Shown one piece after another: positions 9,858-18,990 of a DNA stretch of 64,000 bases (positions are counted from its first letter, which is position 1; each line of letters opens with the position of its first letter). Source of the DNA: DTU015 sp964406505 (GTDB lineage Bacteria; Bacillota; Sulfobacillia; Fermentithermobacillales; Fermentithermobacillaceae). Below the pieces are notes generated by a model. The model was not told the DNA's origin. It did not search any database and saw only the letters and a list, made by a program, of their open reading frames with translations. Both the position numbers and the translations under genes were made by a program. The stretch spans positions 1 through 64,000 of the forward strand of contig CAYORX010000008.1 in NCBI GenBank assembly GCA_964406505.1. Direction: 5' to 3'.

Positions 9858-11564
9858 TTGCAACGGAACTTACCTGCAACAATCCAAAGCGATGGTACCA
9901 TATTGCTCGAGGTAAACAATCCTTATTACGAAGATGCCCGAGACATGATAATGCGGTTTTCTGATTTGGTCAAAAGCCCCGAATATATTCACACATACAA
10001 GTTATCTGTATTATCACTATGGAATGCCGCTTCTTGCGGCTTTACACCCGAAGAAGTAATTGAAGGTCTCAATCAATATTCAAGATATCCATTACCTGAA
10101 AATATTATAGTCCATATCTACGATACAATGAAAAAGTTCGGGATCATCAAACTCACACGCGAAAACGATAGATTCTTGCTTACTTCCTCTGATGAATTCA
10201 TTATGGAGGAAATAAGACGGTCTGATAAAATGCTCCCTCACATTGAAAAGGTAACAGGAAAAGATTCATTAATTATAAAACCACATACCCGGGGATTAGT
10301 TAAGCAAATTCTCATAAAAATGGGCTATCCATGTGAAGATCTTGCAGGATATACTCGCGGGGATCCAATTGAAATGTCTTTACGCAAAAACACAGCTGAT
10401 GGAACACCTTTTGGTCTTCGACAATACCAAAGAGCAGCTCGCGATTCTTTCTGGGCAAAAGGTAGCGTTAGGGGTGGCAGTGGCGTAATTGTACTGCCAT
10501 GCGGAGCTGGCAAAACCATCGTCGGCATGGGAGTCATGGAACTTATAGGAGCCCAAACTTTGATTCTCACTACAAATGTTATAGCGCTTAGACAATGGAT
10601 AGCTGAACTTCTTGATAAAACCGATCTTACAGATGATATGGTAAAAGAATATAGTGGCGAGAAAAAGGATGTTGGTCCCGTAACCGTTACCACATATCAA
10701 ATTCTTACGTACAGAAAAAGAGGTACTGTTGAAGAAATTTATCCTCACTTCACTTTATTCAATGAAAGAAACTGGGGACTTATAATCTACGATGAGGTAC
10801 ATCTTTTACCGGCTCCGGTATTCAGGATCACCGCCGACTTGCAAGCTAGGAGAAGGTTGGGTCTCACAGCTACGTTGGTTAGGGAAGACGGACGTGAAGA
10901 CGATGTGTTTAGTCTGATAGGACCAAAAAAATTTGATAAACCTTGGAAGGAGTTAGAAGCACAAAATTGGATCGCAGCTGCCCAATGTCACGAAATTAGA
11001 GTTGAACTGTCGCAGGAAAGCCGAATGGACTACCATACAGCGGGAGAAAGGGATAAATACAGAATTGCCGCAACCAGCGCAGAAAAATATCCTATTGTTG
11101 CAGAAATCGTTAAACGGCACTCTGATGATCAAATCCTGGTGCTAGGACAATATATTGAACAACTAAATTACATATCTGAAATGCTTGGTGCACCTATGAT
11201 ATACGGCCAAACCCCTAATAAGACCCGCCAAGAACTATACGCCAAATTCAGAAAAGGTCTTATTAAAGTTTTGGTAGTATCCAAAGTAGCGAATTTTGCG
11301 ATAGATCTTCCCGACGCCAATATAGCTATACAAGTCTCCGGCACTTTTGGATCTCGCCAAGAAGAAGCACAGCGCCTTGGAAGAATTCTTCGCCCCAAGC
11401 CTTTGGGCGAATGCGCAACTTTTTACACTATAGTTACCCGAAACACGAAAGATCAAGAATTTAGCCAAAAAAGACAACTTTTTTTGACCGAACAAGGTTA
11501 TAAATATACGATTTGGGAAAGCCAAAATTTTCTTAACCAACTGGAAAGGGGAATCAGGGAATGA
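9858..11564 (+). CDS. XPB/ERCC3-type superfamily 2 DNA helicase
   Basis: DNA-dependent ATPase/translocase related to eukaryotic XPB and archaeal XPB (568 aa). Visible: an N-terminal damage-recognition-like region, Walker A LPCGAGKT near residue 213, a DEVH box near 310, TATLVREDGRED containing the RED motif near 340, and motif VI QRLGRILRP near 504. The start is TTG, with AGGAGG 7 nt upstream. The next gene overlaps by 4 nt (ATGA). Bacterial XPB homologues occur in mycobacteria, where ercc3 likewise sits beside an XPB/Ssl2 N-terminal-domain protein. The role in bacteria (repair, annealing) is not settled. Confidence 0.92.
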   Translation: MQRNLPATIQSDGTILLEVNNPYYEDARDMIMRFSDLVKSPEYIHTYKLSVLSLWNAASCGFTPEEVIEGLNQYSRYPLPENIIVHIYDTMKKFGIIKLTRENDRFLLTSSDEFIMEEIRRSDKMLPHIEKVTGKDSLIIKPHTRGLVKQILIKMGYPCEDLAGYTRGDPIEMSLRKNTADGTPFGLRQYQRAARDSFWAKGSVRGGSGVIVLPCGAGKTIVGMGVMELIGAQTLILTTNVIALRQWIAELLDKTDLTDDMVKEYSGEKKDVGPVTVTTYQILTYRKRGTVEEIYPHFTLFNERNWGLIIYDEVHLLPAPVFRITADLQARRRLGLTATLVREDGREDDVFSLIGPKKFDKPWKELEAQNWIAAAQCHEIRVELSQESRMDYHTAGERDKYRIAATSAEKYPIVAEIVKRHSDDQILVLGQYIEQLNYISEMLGAPMIYGQTPNKTRQELYAKFRKGLIKVLVVSKVANFAIDLPDANIAIQVSGTFGSRQEEAQRLGRILRPKPLGECATFYTIVTRNTKDQEFSQKRQLFLTEQGYKYTIWESQNFLNQLERGIRE

Positions 11565-13153
11565 ATCTAAAAGAAGCTCTTGCAGACTTACCCGTTGAAC
11601 GTCTTAATTCCATAGCACACTTTTATGGAATTGTTCAGTCAGATAGTATGACGTTAACAAACGCTAATCACAAGTCAAGAGTATCTGATTTGCTCTCTGC
11701 TCATCTCCTTATTCCTGCAAACGCATTGGTTGCCATGAAAGGGTTGAACGAAGAAGAAATTTTAGCACTGCGTATGATAACCATTGCTGGCGGGGGAACA
11801 GGTGTAATTATAGAACAATGCCACCAGAAACTTAACCAATTGTCTAGGAAGTGGCGCCGAAACGGATTTAAGGTCATAGAAAATCTTATAACCAGAGGAC
11901 TCACTTTTACCAGACGGGAGGGTTACAGACAAGTATACTTCGTTCCGAAAGATTTGCGGAGCATACTTGCAGACTTTTTTCTAACTGACATCTTCCAAAA
12001 TGCCAGCATCGACCCTGAGCGTTTTACTCCTCGATATAAACACGATTTTGCCGCACCGCTTCGGCATATATGCCTTCTTTTATCGTATATACGTAAAAAC
12101 GAGGTAAAAGTCACTCAAGCCGGCACGATATTCAAAAAATCTCAAGAGGATTTAGCCGTGATTATAGAAGAAGACGAGCTTACCCTAGGCCAATCCTTTT
12201 TCCCTGTGAGATATCCACCAAGACTTGCATTCCTTTTATATTTTGCAAAATCCAATAGTTTGTATGAGGAAAAGGATAATGTTTTGAAACTTAGGGCTGA
12301 ATCGAAAAAATGGCTTGGCGCTTCGTATTCCGAATGGCGCAAAGATCTATATAAATACTGGCTGCGTACTTTCATATCTCAGGATTCGGATTTGCAAACC
12401 ATATTTTGGATAATTGCTAACTCATCTGAAGGTACGATAATATCAATTTCTTCCCTACTTGATGAAATGAAAGTGCTATCAACAAGTCATTCATCTCATG
12501 GGTTAAGTTTGAGAGTAGAGAAAAATTTGATTGACGTTTTGGAATATTTGGGGGGTATTGAAGTCTCTTTGTTCAGAAATGACATTTTGGTTAGAGTAAC
12601 TAAAACAGGAAGATCGCTTTTCACCGGCACACCTTTGTCCGATGAAAAGTTTGATACTGAAATTTATGTACAATCTAATTTCGAAGCGCTTGTCCCGTGT
12701 ACCATTGAGCCAAGAATTTTATGGTCAATAGATGCATTTGCCCAAATAACAAAAGTTGACCAAATGATGGTCTACAAATTATCGCGAGATTCTGTGTACC
12801 ATGCCCTGCTCCATGGCTATACTCCGCAGACAATTGAAAACCTACTTAAGAAGCACTCAAAAACTCCGCTACCGCAAAATGTGAGTTACTCTATTATTCA
12901 ATGGGGTACCTCTTATGGGCGAATAGAATTTGAAAATGTTATTTTACTCAAATGTGATACTGAAGATCTTGCCGAAGAACTTATGCTGTCTCCTAAAATT
13001 GAAACTTTCATTGAGAAAAAAATAGGGCCACAGTACCTTGTGGTAAACAAAAATTCCTATCAATCTTTGGTAAATGCACTATCAGATGAAGGTTACATGC
13101 CTAAAGTCAAACCCAACAAATCCCAGGCCATCACTGATTCAAATCATACTTGA
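11561..13153 (+). CDS. XPB-associated protein with helicase XPB/Ssl2 N-terminal-like domain
   Basis: 530 aa protein translationally coupled to the XPB helicase. No Walker motifs are present, so it is not itself a helicase. The C-terminal third (about residues 360-515) resembles the Helicase_C_3 / XPB-Ssl2 N-terminal domain: an LVPCTIEPRILWSIDAFAQ stretch, then VYHALLHGYTPQTIENLLKKHSKTPLP compressed here to its key feature, a winged-helix-like segment. The N-terminal part looks helical and winged-helix rich. Gene pairing mirrors the mycobacterial ercc3 neighbour, so it is probably a helicase partner; this is inference from context. It ends 3 nt from the convergent rseC-like gene. Confidence 0.7.
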   Translation: MNLKEALADLPVERLNSIAHFYGIVQSDSMTLTNANHKSRVSDLLSAHLLIPANALVAMKGLNEEEILALRMITIAGGGTGVIIEQCHQKLNQLSRKWRRNGFKVIENLITRGLTFTRREGYRQVYFVPKDLRSILADFFLTDIFQNASIDPERFTPRYKHDFAAPLRHICLLLSYIRKNEVKVTQAGTIFKKSQEDLAVIIEEDELTLGQSFFPVRYPPRLAFLLYFAKSNSLYEEKDNVLKLRAESKKWLGASYSEWRKDLYKYWLRTFISQDSDLQTIFWIIANSSEGTIISISSLLDEMKVLSTSHSSHGLSLRVEKNLIDVLEYLGGIEVSLFRNDILVRVTKTGRSLFTGTPLSDEKFDTEIYVQSNFEALVPCTIEPRILWSIDAFAQITKVDQMMVYKLSRDSVYHALLHGYTPQTIENLLKKHSKTPLPQNVSYSIIQWGTSYGRIEFENVILLKCDTEDLAEELMLSPKIETFIEKKIGPQYLVVNKNSYQSLVNALSDEGYMPKVKPNKSQAITDSNHT

Positions 13154-13156
13154 AAA

Positions 13157-13582
13157 TCAACTAGTTTCAACAGATCTTGCTACTGGTTTATATTTTCCGG
13201 ATTTTAAACTTAAAGCATCATATTGTTTGAGCCAAAAGAAATAAGCCATTGGACTGCCGACCGCCAACGTTCTAGCCCAAATTAATGCACTTCCCACCAG
13301 TTGGCCTAACAGCCACCCTATCGCATATCCTACACCGCAAAACAGCAAAGGTAGCATATAAACCAAAAATGAAAGGCGCAAAACATGAGTGTCTGGAAGT
13401 TCTAGTTTAACAGTATCGCCAATCTTAAGATTTCCTACTTTTACTGCTTCTACAACTATCGATTCAGTATCCGCAGATATATAGCCAGCACAGCGGCCAC
13501 AATCTTTACAAGAACCCTTTCTATTTACCCTAACCATGACCGATTGATTTTTAACCGAAATTACTATCCCCGTTTCTACCAT
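13157..13582 (-). CDS. RseC/MucC-family membrane protein
   Basis: 141 aa. The N-terminal cytosolic part starts with ETGIVISVKNQSVMVRV and holds CKDCGRC, a CX2CX2C cluster typical of RseC-like proteins. Two hydrophobic segments follow, about residues 68-90 and 93-112. In E. coli RseC acts with the Rsx (Rnf) complex to keep SoxR reduced. Here it is the last gene of the block that begins with rnf, though 10 kb away. ATG with GGAGG 6 nt upstream. Function here is unknown. Confidence 0.8.
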   Translation of the reverse strand: MVETGIVISVKNQSVMVRVNRKGSCKDCGRCAGYISADTESIVVEAVKVGNLKIGDTVKLELPDTHVLRLSFLVYMLPLLFCGVGYAIGWLLGQLVGSALIWARTLAVGSPMAYFFWLKQYDALSLKSGKYKPVARSVETS

Positions 13583-13619
13583 TTGCTACCTCCATATGGG
13601 CGAAATCGTATTAACGCAT

Positions 13620-14759
13620 CTAAAATAAAATTTTGTGCCTCTGCCAGCTTACATTGAGTACAAGCCCAATGGCAAAGGCATTTACTACCGATGCAGTTCC
13701 ACCATAGCTCAAAAATGGCAGGGGTATACCAGTAACCGGCGCAATGCCCATAGTCATACCTATATTGATTAAACTTTGAAATAAGATCATTGAAAGAACG
13801 CCGCCGGCGATTAAAGCACCCTCTTTGTCGGCAGATGTAAACGAGGCACACAAGCAGCGGTACAAAATAAATACATAAGTGCCGAGCACTACCATAGTGC
13901 CCACAAATCCCAATTCTTCACCAACCACCGAGAAGATAAAGTCTGTTTCTTGATGAGGTATAAAATTCAGCCTGTTCTGGGTACCCTTTCCAAGCCCTTT
14001 ACCCCAAATCCCTCCAGACCCTATACCAATTTTGGATTGTAATACTTGATATCCCTTACCGAGTGGATCCTTTTCCGGATTGAATCCTGATACAATTCTA
14101 TCAATCCAATGCTTTTCAATCGGTAAAGGAATGTCTGCATATAAATACAATCCGCATAAAATGGCAAGTACAACAACACTTATTACGACCAATGTAATTA
14201 GTAGTTTAGCTTCTGTACCCGAAAAATATAACATTCCGGTGGCGATAGCCAATATTACCAGAGTAGTACCTAAATCAGGCTGTTTAAGAATAAGAAATGC
14301 CGGAAAAGCTAACCAACTGTAAAACGAAACTGCGGGCCATATAGATTGAATCGGCATATCTTTAATACATAGCATTCGCGCTGCAAACAGTATTGTAGAC
14401 AGTTTAAATAACTCAGACGGTTGCAAATCGAAAAATCCTAACGGGATCCATCTCGTGGAGCCGTAAGCAGTCCTGCCCATAAAAAATACTGCAATAAGCA
14501 ACAACACATTTATACCCAACAACCAAGGAGACGACCGAACCAAATCGCGGTAATCAATAAATGTGCCAATACACATCATAACTAAAGACAATGCCAACAA
14601 AATCAGCTGTTTTTTGAGATAATAATGTCCTTCAGCTGAATTAGTTGCACTATCTATCAGCGGTAAAGACAAAATCTCAAGGAACAATACGGCGAATAAA
14701 AGATAAAAATCTATACGCCGTACCGCCTTTTTTTCAATTCTGATACTAGGCAGTTCAAT
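13620..14759 (-). CDS. rodA: Peptidoglycan glycosyltransferase RodA (SEDS family), non-standard start
   Basis: Multi-pass SEDS polymerase that builds lateral wall with PBP2 (379 aa as drawn). Signature regions include the W-P-FYSWLAFPAFLILKQPDLGT loop region and the FIFSVVGEELGF and GIPLPFLSYGG motifs. The first standard start in frame, TTG at 14687, would cut into the first membrane helix; the frame stays open upstream and encodes KKAVRRIDFYLLFAVLF, a normal RodA N-terminus. No ATG, GTG or TTG exists there. I place the start at ATT 14759, which overlaps the minE stop (ATTGA), with GAGAGG 11 nt upstream. The alternative is a lost base in a 7-T run (14728-14734) and a TTG start. Confidence 0.9.
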   Translation of the reverse strand: MELPSIRIEKKAVRRIDFYLLFAVLFLEILSLPLIDSATNSAEGHYYLKKQLILLALSLVMMCIGTFIDYRDLVRSSPWLLGINVLLLIAVFFMGRTAYGSTRWIPLGFFDLQPSELFKLSTILFAARMLCIKDMPIQSIWPAVSFYSWLAFPAFLILKQPDLGTTLVILAIATGMLYFSGTEAKLLITLVVISVVVLAILCGLYLYADIPLPIEKHWIDRIVSGFNPEKDPLGKGYQVLQSKIGIGSGGIWGKGLGKGTQNRLNFIPHQETDFIFSVVGEELGFVGTMVVLGTYVFILYRCLCASFTSADKEGALIAGGVLSMILFQSLINIGMTMGIAPVTGIPLPFLSYGGTASVVNAFAIGLVLNVSWQRHKILF

Positions 14760-15018
14760 CGTTAGCTTTTCCTCTCTTTCTTACAGATCTTAAGGGTATA
14801 TTAGCTATCAAAGCTTTTCTGTCGTCATGACCCTTCCATTCAAATTCAAGCCCATCTTCATCGATCTCCACAAATTGGGAAATCGCATTGATTACAGCAT
14901 CTTTCATTTGCTCCATGGTATGAGGGGCAAGGGCTAGCCTGTCTTGCATTAAAACGAGCTGCAACCTATCTTTGGCTACATCTTTAGAACGTTTTTTCTT
15001 GCTAAACCACCTAAACAA
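14755..15018 (-). CDS. minE: Cell division topological specificity factor MinE
   Basis: 87 aa. The N-terminus MFRWFSKKK is an amphipathic membrane-targeting helix, followed by the KDRLQLVLMQDRL anti-MinCD stretch and the dimerisation domain. MinE drives MinD off the membrane and so restricts MinCD to the cell poles. It directly follows minD (12 nt) and its stop overlaps the proposed rodA start. The presence of MinE rather than only DivIVA is common in Clostridia. Confidence 0.95.
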   Translation of the reverse strand: MFRWFSKKKRSKDVAKDRLQLVLMQDRLALAPHTMEQMKDAVINAISQFVEIDEDGLEFEWKGHDDRKALIANIPLRSVRKRGKAND

Positions 15019-15030
15019 GTTTGTACCCCC

Positions 15031-15828
15031 TTACTCCGCCTTGAACAAATGAAGCAATTTTGCCCAAAAACTTTCATGTTCGTTTAAATCTAACAAAGGC
15101 ACATCTTCCCCCAACAAACGGCGTGCTACATTCAAGAAAGCTGCACCGGCTTTTGATTTATCAGCAGCCAAAACAGCAGGTTCCCCACGATTAGTCGAAA
15201 TAACTATATACTCATCGTCAGGTATAACTCCCATAAGATCTACGGCGAGAATGTCTATTATATCGGGTATGTCCATCATGTCGCCCCGGGCAACCATTTT
15301 AGGCTTTAATCTATTAACAACCAGTCCCGGACTTTCAAAACCGTTCGCTTCGAGCAATCCGATTATTCTGTCGGCATCTCTCACAGCAGATACTTCTGGG
15401 GTAGTTATGATTAGGGCTTTATCGGCTCCCGCAACCGCATTTTTGAACCCTTGCTCAATACCCGCAGGACAATCAACCAATATGTAATCATGATCATCTT
15501 TCAACTGAGCGATCAAATCTTTCATCTGCTCCATGGTTATAGAAGTTTTGTCTTTAGTTTGGGCCGCAGGCAGTAAAAACAAACTATCTAGCCTTTTGTC
15601 TTTTATCAAAGCTTGCCTAAGCCTGCAAAAGCCTTCAACTACGTCTACGAGATCATATACTATACGATTTTCAAGCCCCATTACTACATCTAGATTTCTT
15701 AGCCCAATATCTGCATCAACGAGAACAACTTTATGCCCCAAAGATGCAAGAGCCACTCCCAAATTTGCGCAAGCTGTCGTTTTTCCCACGCCGCCCTTGC
15801 CGGAAGTGATCACTATTGCTTCACTCAA
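15031..15828 (-). CDS. minD: Septum site-determining ATPase MinD
   Basis: Membrane-associated deviant-Walker ATPase that recruits MinC and is regulated by MinE (265 aa). It has the deviant Walker A KGGVGKTT, switch regions VDADIGLRNLD and VDCPAG, and a C-terminal amphipathic membrane helix ending FWAKLLHLFKAE. The start is a TTG whose last bases overlap the minC stop (TTGA, 15825-15828), with GGGAGGGAG 4 nt upstream; an upstream frame start at 15843 would add five residues. Confidence 0.97.
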   Translation of the reverse strand: MSEAIVITSGKGGVGKTTACANLGVALASLGHKVVLVDADIGLRNLDVVMGLENRIVYDLVDVVEGFCRLRQALIKDKRLDSLFLLPAAQTKDKTSITMEQMKDLIAQLKDDHDYILVDCPAGIEQGFKNAVAGADKALIITTPEVSAVRDADRIIGLLEANGFESPGLVVNRLKPKMVARGDMMDIPDIIDILAVDLMGVIPDDEYIVISTNRGEPAVLAADKSKAGAAFLNVARRLLGEDVPLLDLNEHESFWAKLLHLFKAE

Positions 15829-16562
15829 CGTTCTCCCTCCCAACGACTTCCATCTAACGGTTCTACCAAAATTACTCCATCTTCAAGTTTTGCAACCTCC
15901 GGCTCTTTTGGGATTCCTAAATCACCCTCTGGAGGCCGCCCAATGACGTCGCCAATTCTAATTTGAGTAGGTGCCAGGCGAAAAGCGACAATTACTACCT
16001 CTGTATTCCCACTTGCACCCGCATGTGCCAACCCCCTGAGACTACCCATAATAATTATGTCACCTGCAGCCCTTATTTCAGCACCGGGATTAACATCTCC
16101 TACAATAACCACATTACCTTCATGCACGATGCGTTGTCCCGACCTTAAAGTTCCTTTGTATAATATCGTTTCCGGGTTGTTTAGTCCTGTAGTCCAATCC
16201 GCTAGAGACCTTTTCCTTTGGGCCATTGCCTTTATTTTTGGCGACGATGTCCTTTGCTGTTTTTCGACAGATTTTGCAATTTTTTGATTTTTCAAGATCG
16301 GTTCTTGGGTTCCATGTATAATTTTCTTAAGTCGCAACCCATGGGGAAAAGCAAGTATATTTTGAATCTCTAGAACTTGATCAATCGAAAAACCTAAGTC
16401 TCCTATATCCAACACGACATCGGCACCTTGGAAGAATAGTTCGGCTTTTTGCAAATGTGCTTGTAGCTTTTGCTTCAAAATGTCAAAGTCTTGTTGATCA
16501 TTAAAAATAAGTTGGAGACCATCTTTATTGCCCCTAAATATCACATCTTGCTTCCGAGTCAT
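15825..16562 (-). CDS. minC: Septum site-determining protein MinC
   Basis: FtsZ-assembly inhibitor brought to the membrane by MinD (245 aa). The N-terminal domain (about 1-105) has the DVIFRGNKDGLQL start. The C-terminal beta-helix domain (about 130-235) has TLRSGQRIVHEGNVVIVGDV and repeated G-x-I-x-A/V turns, the usual MinD-binding face. ATG at 16562 has GGGGAGG 10 nt upstream. It is followed without a gap by minD, and preceded by the PBP2 gene, so division and elongation genes share one transcript. Confidence 0.93.
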   Translation of the reverse strand: MTRKQDVIFRGNKDGLQLIFNDQQDFDILKQKLQAHLQKAELFFQGADVVLDIGDLGFSIDQVLEIQNILAFPHGLRLKKIIHGTQEPILKNQKIAKSVEKQQRTSSPKIKAMAQRKRSLADWTTGLNNPETILYKGTLRSGQRIVHEGNVVIVGDVNPGAEIRAAGDIIIMGSLRGLAHAGASGNTEVVIVAFRLAPTQIRIGDVIGRPPEGDLGIPKEPEVAKLEDGVILVEPLDGSRWEGER

Positions 16563-16583
16563 TACACGCACACCTCCCCATGA

Positions 16584-18458
16584 TCAATCTTCTGCCACCC
16601 GCTCCGCATGTGATTGATACCCCAAAATCTCTACAGACTTATCGAAAATCTCTCTAGCTATGGGAGCAGCTACTGTAGAACCAGAACCACCTTGATCTAC
16701 TACCACTGCTAATACGATTTCCGGATCTTCATAGGGGCCGAATGCTACAAACCAAGAATGATCCTCACCTAATGGATTTTGAGCAGTGCCCGTCTTTCCA
16801 CCTATTTTTATCGGACAATCATAAAACGTCCAATAGGCTGTGCCTTCGATTTCTGTTGTCACTTTGAGCATTCCTGCCATTACGATATCAAAAACACTCT
16901 GATCGACTTGCAGTTCTCCTGCTATCTCTGGCAAAAATTCCTCCACTACATTGTTTTGGGAATCTAATATCTTATTTACAAGCCTTGGTTTCATTCTTAC
17001 CCCATTATTTACAATCGCTTGGGTTGCAGAAGCCATTTGAATAGGGGTATACATGTGAAAAGTTTGACCCATAGCAGTCATCATATGTTCAGAAAACAAA
17101 AATTCAGGCTGTGCCACCCTGCCTTCACCATAAGCTTTTTGTTTCCATTCGGTGCTTGGAACCGTACCGTAATTTTCGCCATAAAGGTCTATTCCGGTTT
17201 TTTCCCCCAACCCTAAAGCGCGGCAATATTGTGCAAGGGTATCTACCCCAAGGCGCCTACCCATTTCATAAAAGTATGTATTGCATGAAACTTTCAATGC
17301 CTTTTCCATGTTAACGTAACCGTGGCCCCCTCGTTTGTGACAAATCAATGTCGGTACAGAAGGATGATAACCAGGGTCAAAAAACTCCTCGAATTGATCT
17401 GTTTTTTCTTCGGCAAGCGCTGCAACTGCCGTTACTATTTTGAAAGCTGAACCCGGAGGATATAATCCGGTCGTAGCTAAATTTGAAAACCGCCATTTGC
17501 CTGAATTGATGTTGTCGTTCAATTCTTTAGCACTAATTCCGGAAATCAAAGCATTAGGATCAAACCCGGGCATCGAGGCAATAGCTAAAACTCCACCTGT
17601 CTTGGCATTTAGAACAACGGCAGACCCACCTACGGCTTTTTCGTTCTTTTCAAGCGCGCTTTTCAATGAATCTTCAACAGCCCGTTGAAAATCCAGATCT
17701 ATTTCCAATTGGAGTGAGTTTCCAGGTTCAGGTTCGATACCAGGACCTTGATTACCTGTAGGTCTTCCCCTATAATCAACCTCAACCTGATAACCTCCGT
17801 TTATACCTCTTAGAACATGTTCGTAATATAATTCCAGGCCCTGTTGACCTACTATATTACCCATTCGGTAATCCCGCCAAGAAGGATCATCTAACTGAGC
17901 ACGTGTGATCTCAGCGACATACCCAGTAGTCGTACTGGTAAGTTCATTCTCAGGATAATACCGAATAGGCTGTGGGTCAATGAAAACACCTGGCAAGGTC
18001 GGCGAATTTTCGACGATTTTTGTGTAGACCTCAGGAGTGATGTCCTTAGCAATAGCAACAGGCTCAAAGTACCTGCCTTGGTGCAACTCAACTTTGTCCT
18101 GAATCTCGGCCAGTTCAACATCAAGTATATCTGCTAAACGCGAAAGCGTTTTCTCGGCTTCACCCTCATCCATATACCAATAAAACACTGAGAAAGCAGG
18201 TCGGGAAGTTGCTAAAAGTTTACCATTTCGATCGACTATTTCGCCCCTAGGGGCAAGGATTGGAGTTATTCTCAGATAATTCTCTTCAGAAAGAGTACGG
18301 TACCTTTCACCTTTTATGACTTGAAGATTGAATAGTTGCGACACAAGAAATATAAAACTTATGATTATGGTTACTAAAACCCATTGCCTAATTCTTTTTA
18401 ATTGACGTAGAGGTAAATTAGGCGAACTATCTTCTCTATTTTTATAGGCGGGATTCAT
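16584..18458 (-). CDS. mrdA: Penicillin-binding protein 2 (elongation transpeptidase)
   Basis: Class B PBP that cross-links lateral-wall peptidoglycan and works with RodA (624 aa). One membrane helix lies near residues 27-47. A PBP dimer domain with ILAPRGEIVDRNG follows. The transpeptidase active site is complete: SAFK with Ser337, SCN at 391-393, and KTG at 555-557. The gene overlaps the end of mreD by 17 nt and has GGGGG 8 nt before its ATG. Its partner rodA lies three genes downstream after minCDE. Confidence 0.95.
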   Translation of the reverse strand: MNPAYKNREDSSPNLPLRQLKRIRQWVLVTIIISFIFLVSQLFNLQVIKGERYRTLSEENYLRITPILAPRGEIVDRNGKLLATSRPAFSVFYWYMDEGEAEKTLSRLADILDVELAEIQDKVELHQGRYFEPVAIAKDITPEVYTKIVENSPTLPGVFIDPQPIRYYPENELTSTTTGYVAEITRAQLDDPSWRDYRMGNIVGQQGLELYYEHVLRGINGGYQVEVDYRGRPTGNQGPGIEPEPGNSLQLEIDLDFQRAVEDSLKSALEKNEKAVGGSAVVLNAKTGGVLAIASMPGFDPNALISGISAKELNDNINSGKWRFSNLATTGLYPPGSAFKIVTAVAALAEEKTDQFEEFFDPGYHPSVPTLICHKRGGHGYVNMEKALKVSCNTYFYEMGRRLGVDTLAQYCRALGLGEKTGIDLYGENYGTVPSTEWKQKAYGEGRVAQPEFLFSEHMMTAMGQTFHMYTPIQMASATQAIVNNGVRMKPRLVNKILDSQNNVVEEFLPEIAGELQVDQSVFDIVMAGMLKVTTEIEGTAYWTFYDCPIKIGGKTGTAQNPLGEDHSWFVAFGPYEDPEIVLAVVVDQGGSGSTVAAPIAREIFDKSVEILGYQSHAERVAED

Positions 18459-18990
18459 GGTCTATTCCCCCTATTTTGGTCTTTGTCTCATCGGGTAAAA
18501 CTATACAAAGTATGTTAAGCAGGCCTTTTATCAAAAAATTGACAGGTACAATAAGGACAAATGGCCAAGCCATGCTATAAGGTAATATTTCACGAATAAA
18601 AAATCCTGAGTCAAAAGGCAGATCCATAAAGTATATCAACATATACGCGGTACAATCTCCTGCACCGGTGGCAATCGAAGCAGCAATACTGCCAGAAAAC
18701 AACATAGAGGGGTTTAAAAACTGACGCATCCACGACATTATGGTAGAAACTACAGTTAACACGAAGGCCGAAAATCCAACCACGCGACCTATGAACATAT
18801 CTTGAATAAATCCAATACCAAAGCCTATAACAGCACTTATAGGTAAGGGATTTAACCATCCCGCAGAACACGCAAGTACCAAACCCAAATCTAAAGTCCT
18901 TGTAGTTTTAAGGTAAACGAACTGAAAAAGTAGTGCCAAAGGTGTTAAGATACCGTAAGAAATAAAAGAGCGAATGGTTTCTCGATTCAT
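18442..18990 (-). CDS. mreD: Rod shape-determining membrane protein MreD
   Basis: 182 aa, almost wholly hydrophobic, with about five to six membrane helices and little conserved sequence, as usual for MreD. Identity rests mainly on position: it overlaps the end of mreC by 4 nt (ATGA) and the start of PBP2, exactly the mreB-mreC-mreD-PBP2 order. MreD is an integral part of the elongasome. Confidence 0.9.
   Translation of the reverse strand: MNRETIRSFISYGILTPLALLFQFVYLKTTRTLDLGLVLACSAGWLNPLPISAVIGFGIGFIQDMFIGRVVGFSAFVLTVVSTIMSWMRQFLNPSMLFSGSIAASIATGAGDCTAYMLIYFMDLPFDSGFFIREILPYSMAWPFVLIVPVNFLIKGLLNILCIVLPDETKTKIGGIDHESRL

Noticed and set aside
10325..10748. Two overlapping minus-strand frames of 122 codons
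   Set aside because: Fall inside the XPB helicase, covering its Walker A region in reverse; no RBS.
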